From an uncultured Peptococcaceae bacterium (GTDB lineage: Bacteria; Bacillota; Limnochordia; Darwinibacteriales; Darwinibacteriaceae), in NCBI GenBank assembly GCA_937988745.1, contig CALKAR010000102.1, positions 1 to 14,809 of the forward strand: a stretch of DNA of 14,809 bases, in the 5' to 3' direction. The position numbers were made by a program, and so were the translations under genes. Below are positions 14,792-14,809 of the stretch, in pieces. Numbering within the stretch: the stretch's first letter is position 1; each line of letters starts with the position of its first letter. Below the pieces are notes generated by a model, which saw only the letters and a list, made by a program, of their open reading frames with translations, was not told the origin of the DNA and did no database searches.

Positions 14792-14809
14792 ATAAGAAAA
14801 AGTTAAAGG

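Noticed and set aside
1..14809. CRISPR arrays, insertion sequences, phage or toxin-antitoxin genes
   Set aside because: No regularly spaced repeats, transposase motifs, terminal inverted repeats or toxin-like small genes were found on reading both strands.

Overview
The window reads as a chromosomal stretch of a Bacillota (Firmicutes) bacterium of roughly balanced base composition. The evidence is a CodY regulator with the classic winged-helix sequence, strong Shine-Dalgarno sites, near-consensus sigma-A promoters (TTGACA/TATAAT), U-tailed hairpin terminators, frequent GTG/TTG starts, a DUF421/YetF membrane protein and a two-HMA CopA. The class cannot be fixed from this sequence. The CodY sensor domain is divergent, which argues against a close Bacillus relative.

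Layout. 1-667 (minus): a Nudix hydrolase followed by the start of a 2H-phosphoesterase (cut by the window edge). About 795-989 (plus): a decayed tail fragment of a cytosine deaminase (codA-like) gene. 1009-1178 (minus): tRNA-Leu(CAG) with its own promoter and terminator, directly downstream of a DUF421 membrane protein (1200-1928, minus). 2078-5437 (plus): a LacI-type regulator and a cytoplasmic GH3 beta-glycosidase with almost no gap, a small sugar-utilisation operon. 5465-8139 (plus): a terminator, a near-consensus promoter with a CsoR-like operator just downstream, the copper-exporting ATPase copA, and its terminator.

8234-13701 (plus) is the most unusual part. It is a tight five-gene operon: a circularly permuted ATP-grasp ligase-like protein, a KamA-family radical-SAM aminomutase, an ABC ATPase and two ABC-2 permeases. 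The KamA protein keeps the [4Fe-4S], PLP and lysine-binding residues but lacks the structural zinc site. My inference is a pathway that makes a beta-amino acid (probably beta-lysine), ligates it to something, and moves the product across the membrane. The ATPase/permease-1 junction looks damaged or rearranged.

13702-14044 is a 343-bp intergenic stretch holding a promoter-terminator unit (candidate small RNA of about 75 nt), a 12-bp palindrome and a perfect-consensus promoter for codY. codY (14045-14791) closes the window. No CRISPR array, insertion sequence or prophage gene was seen.
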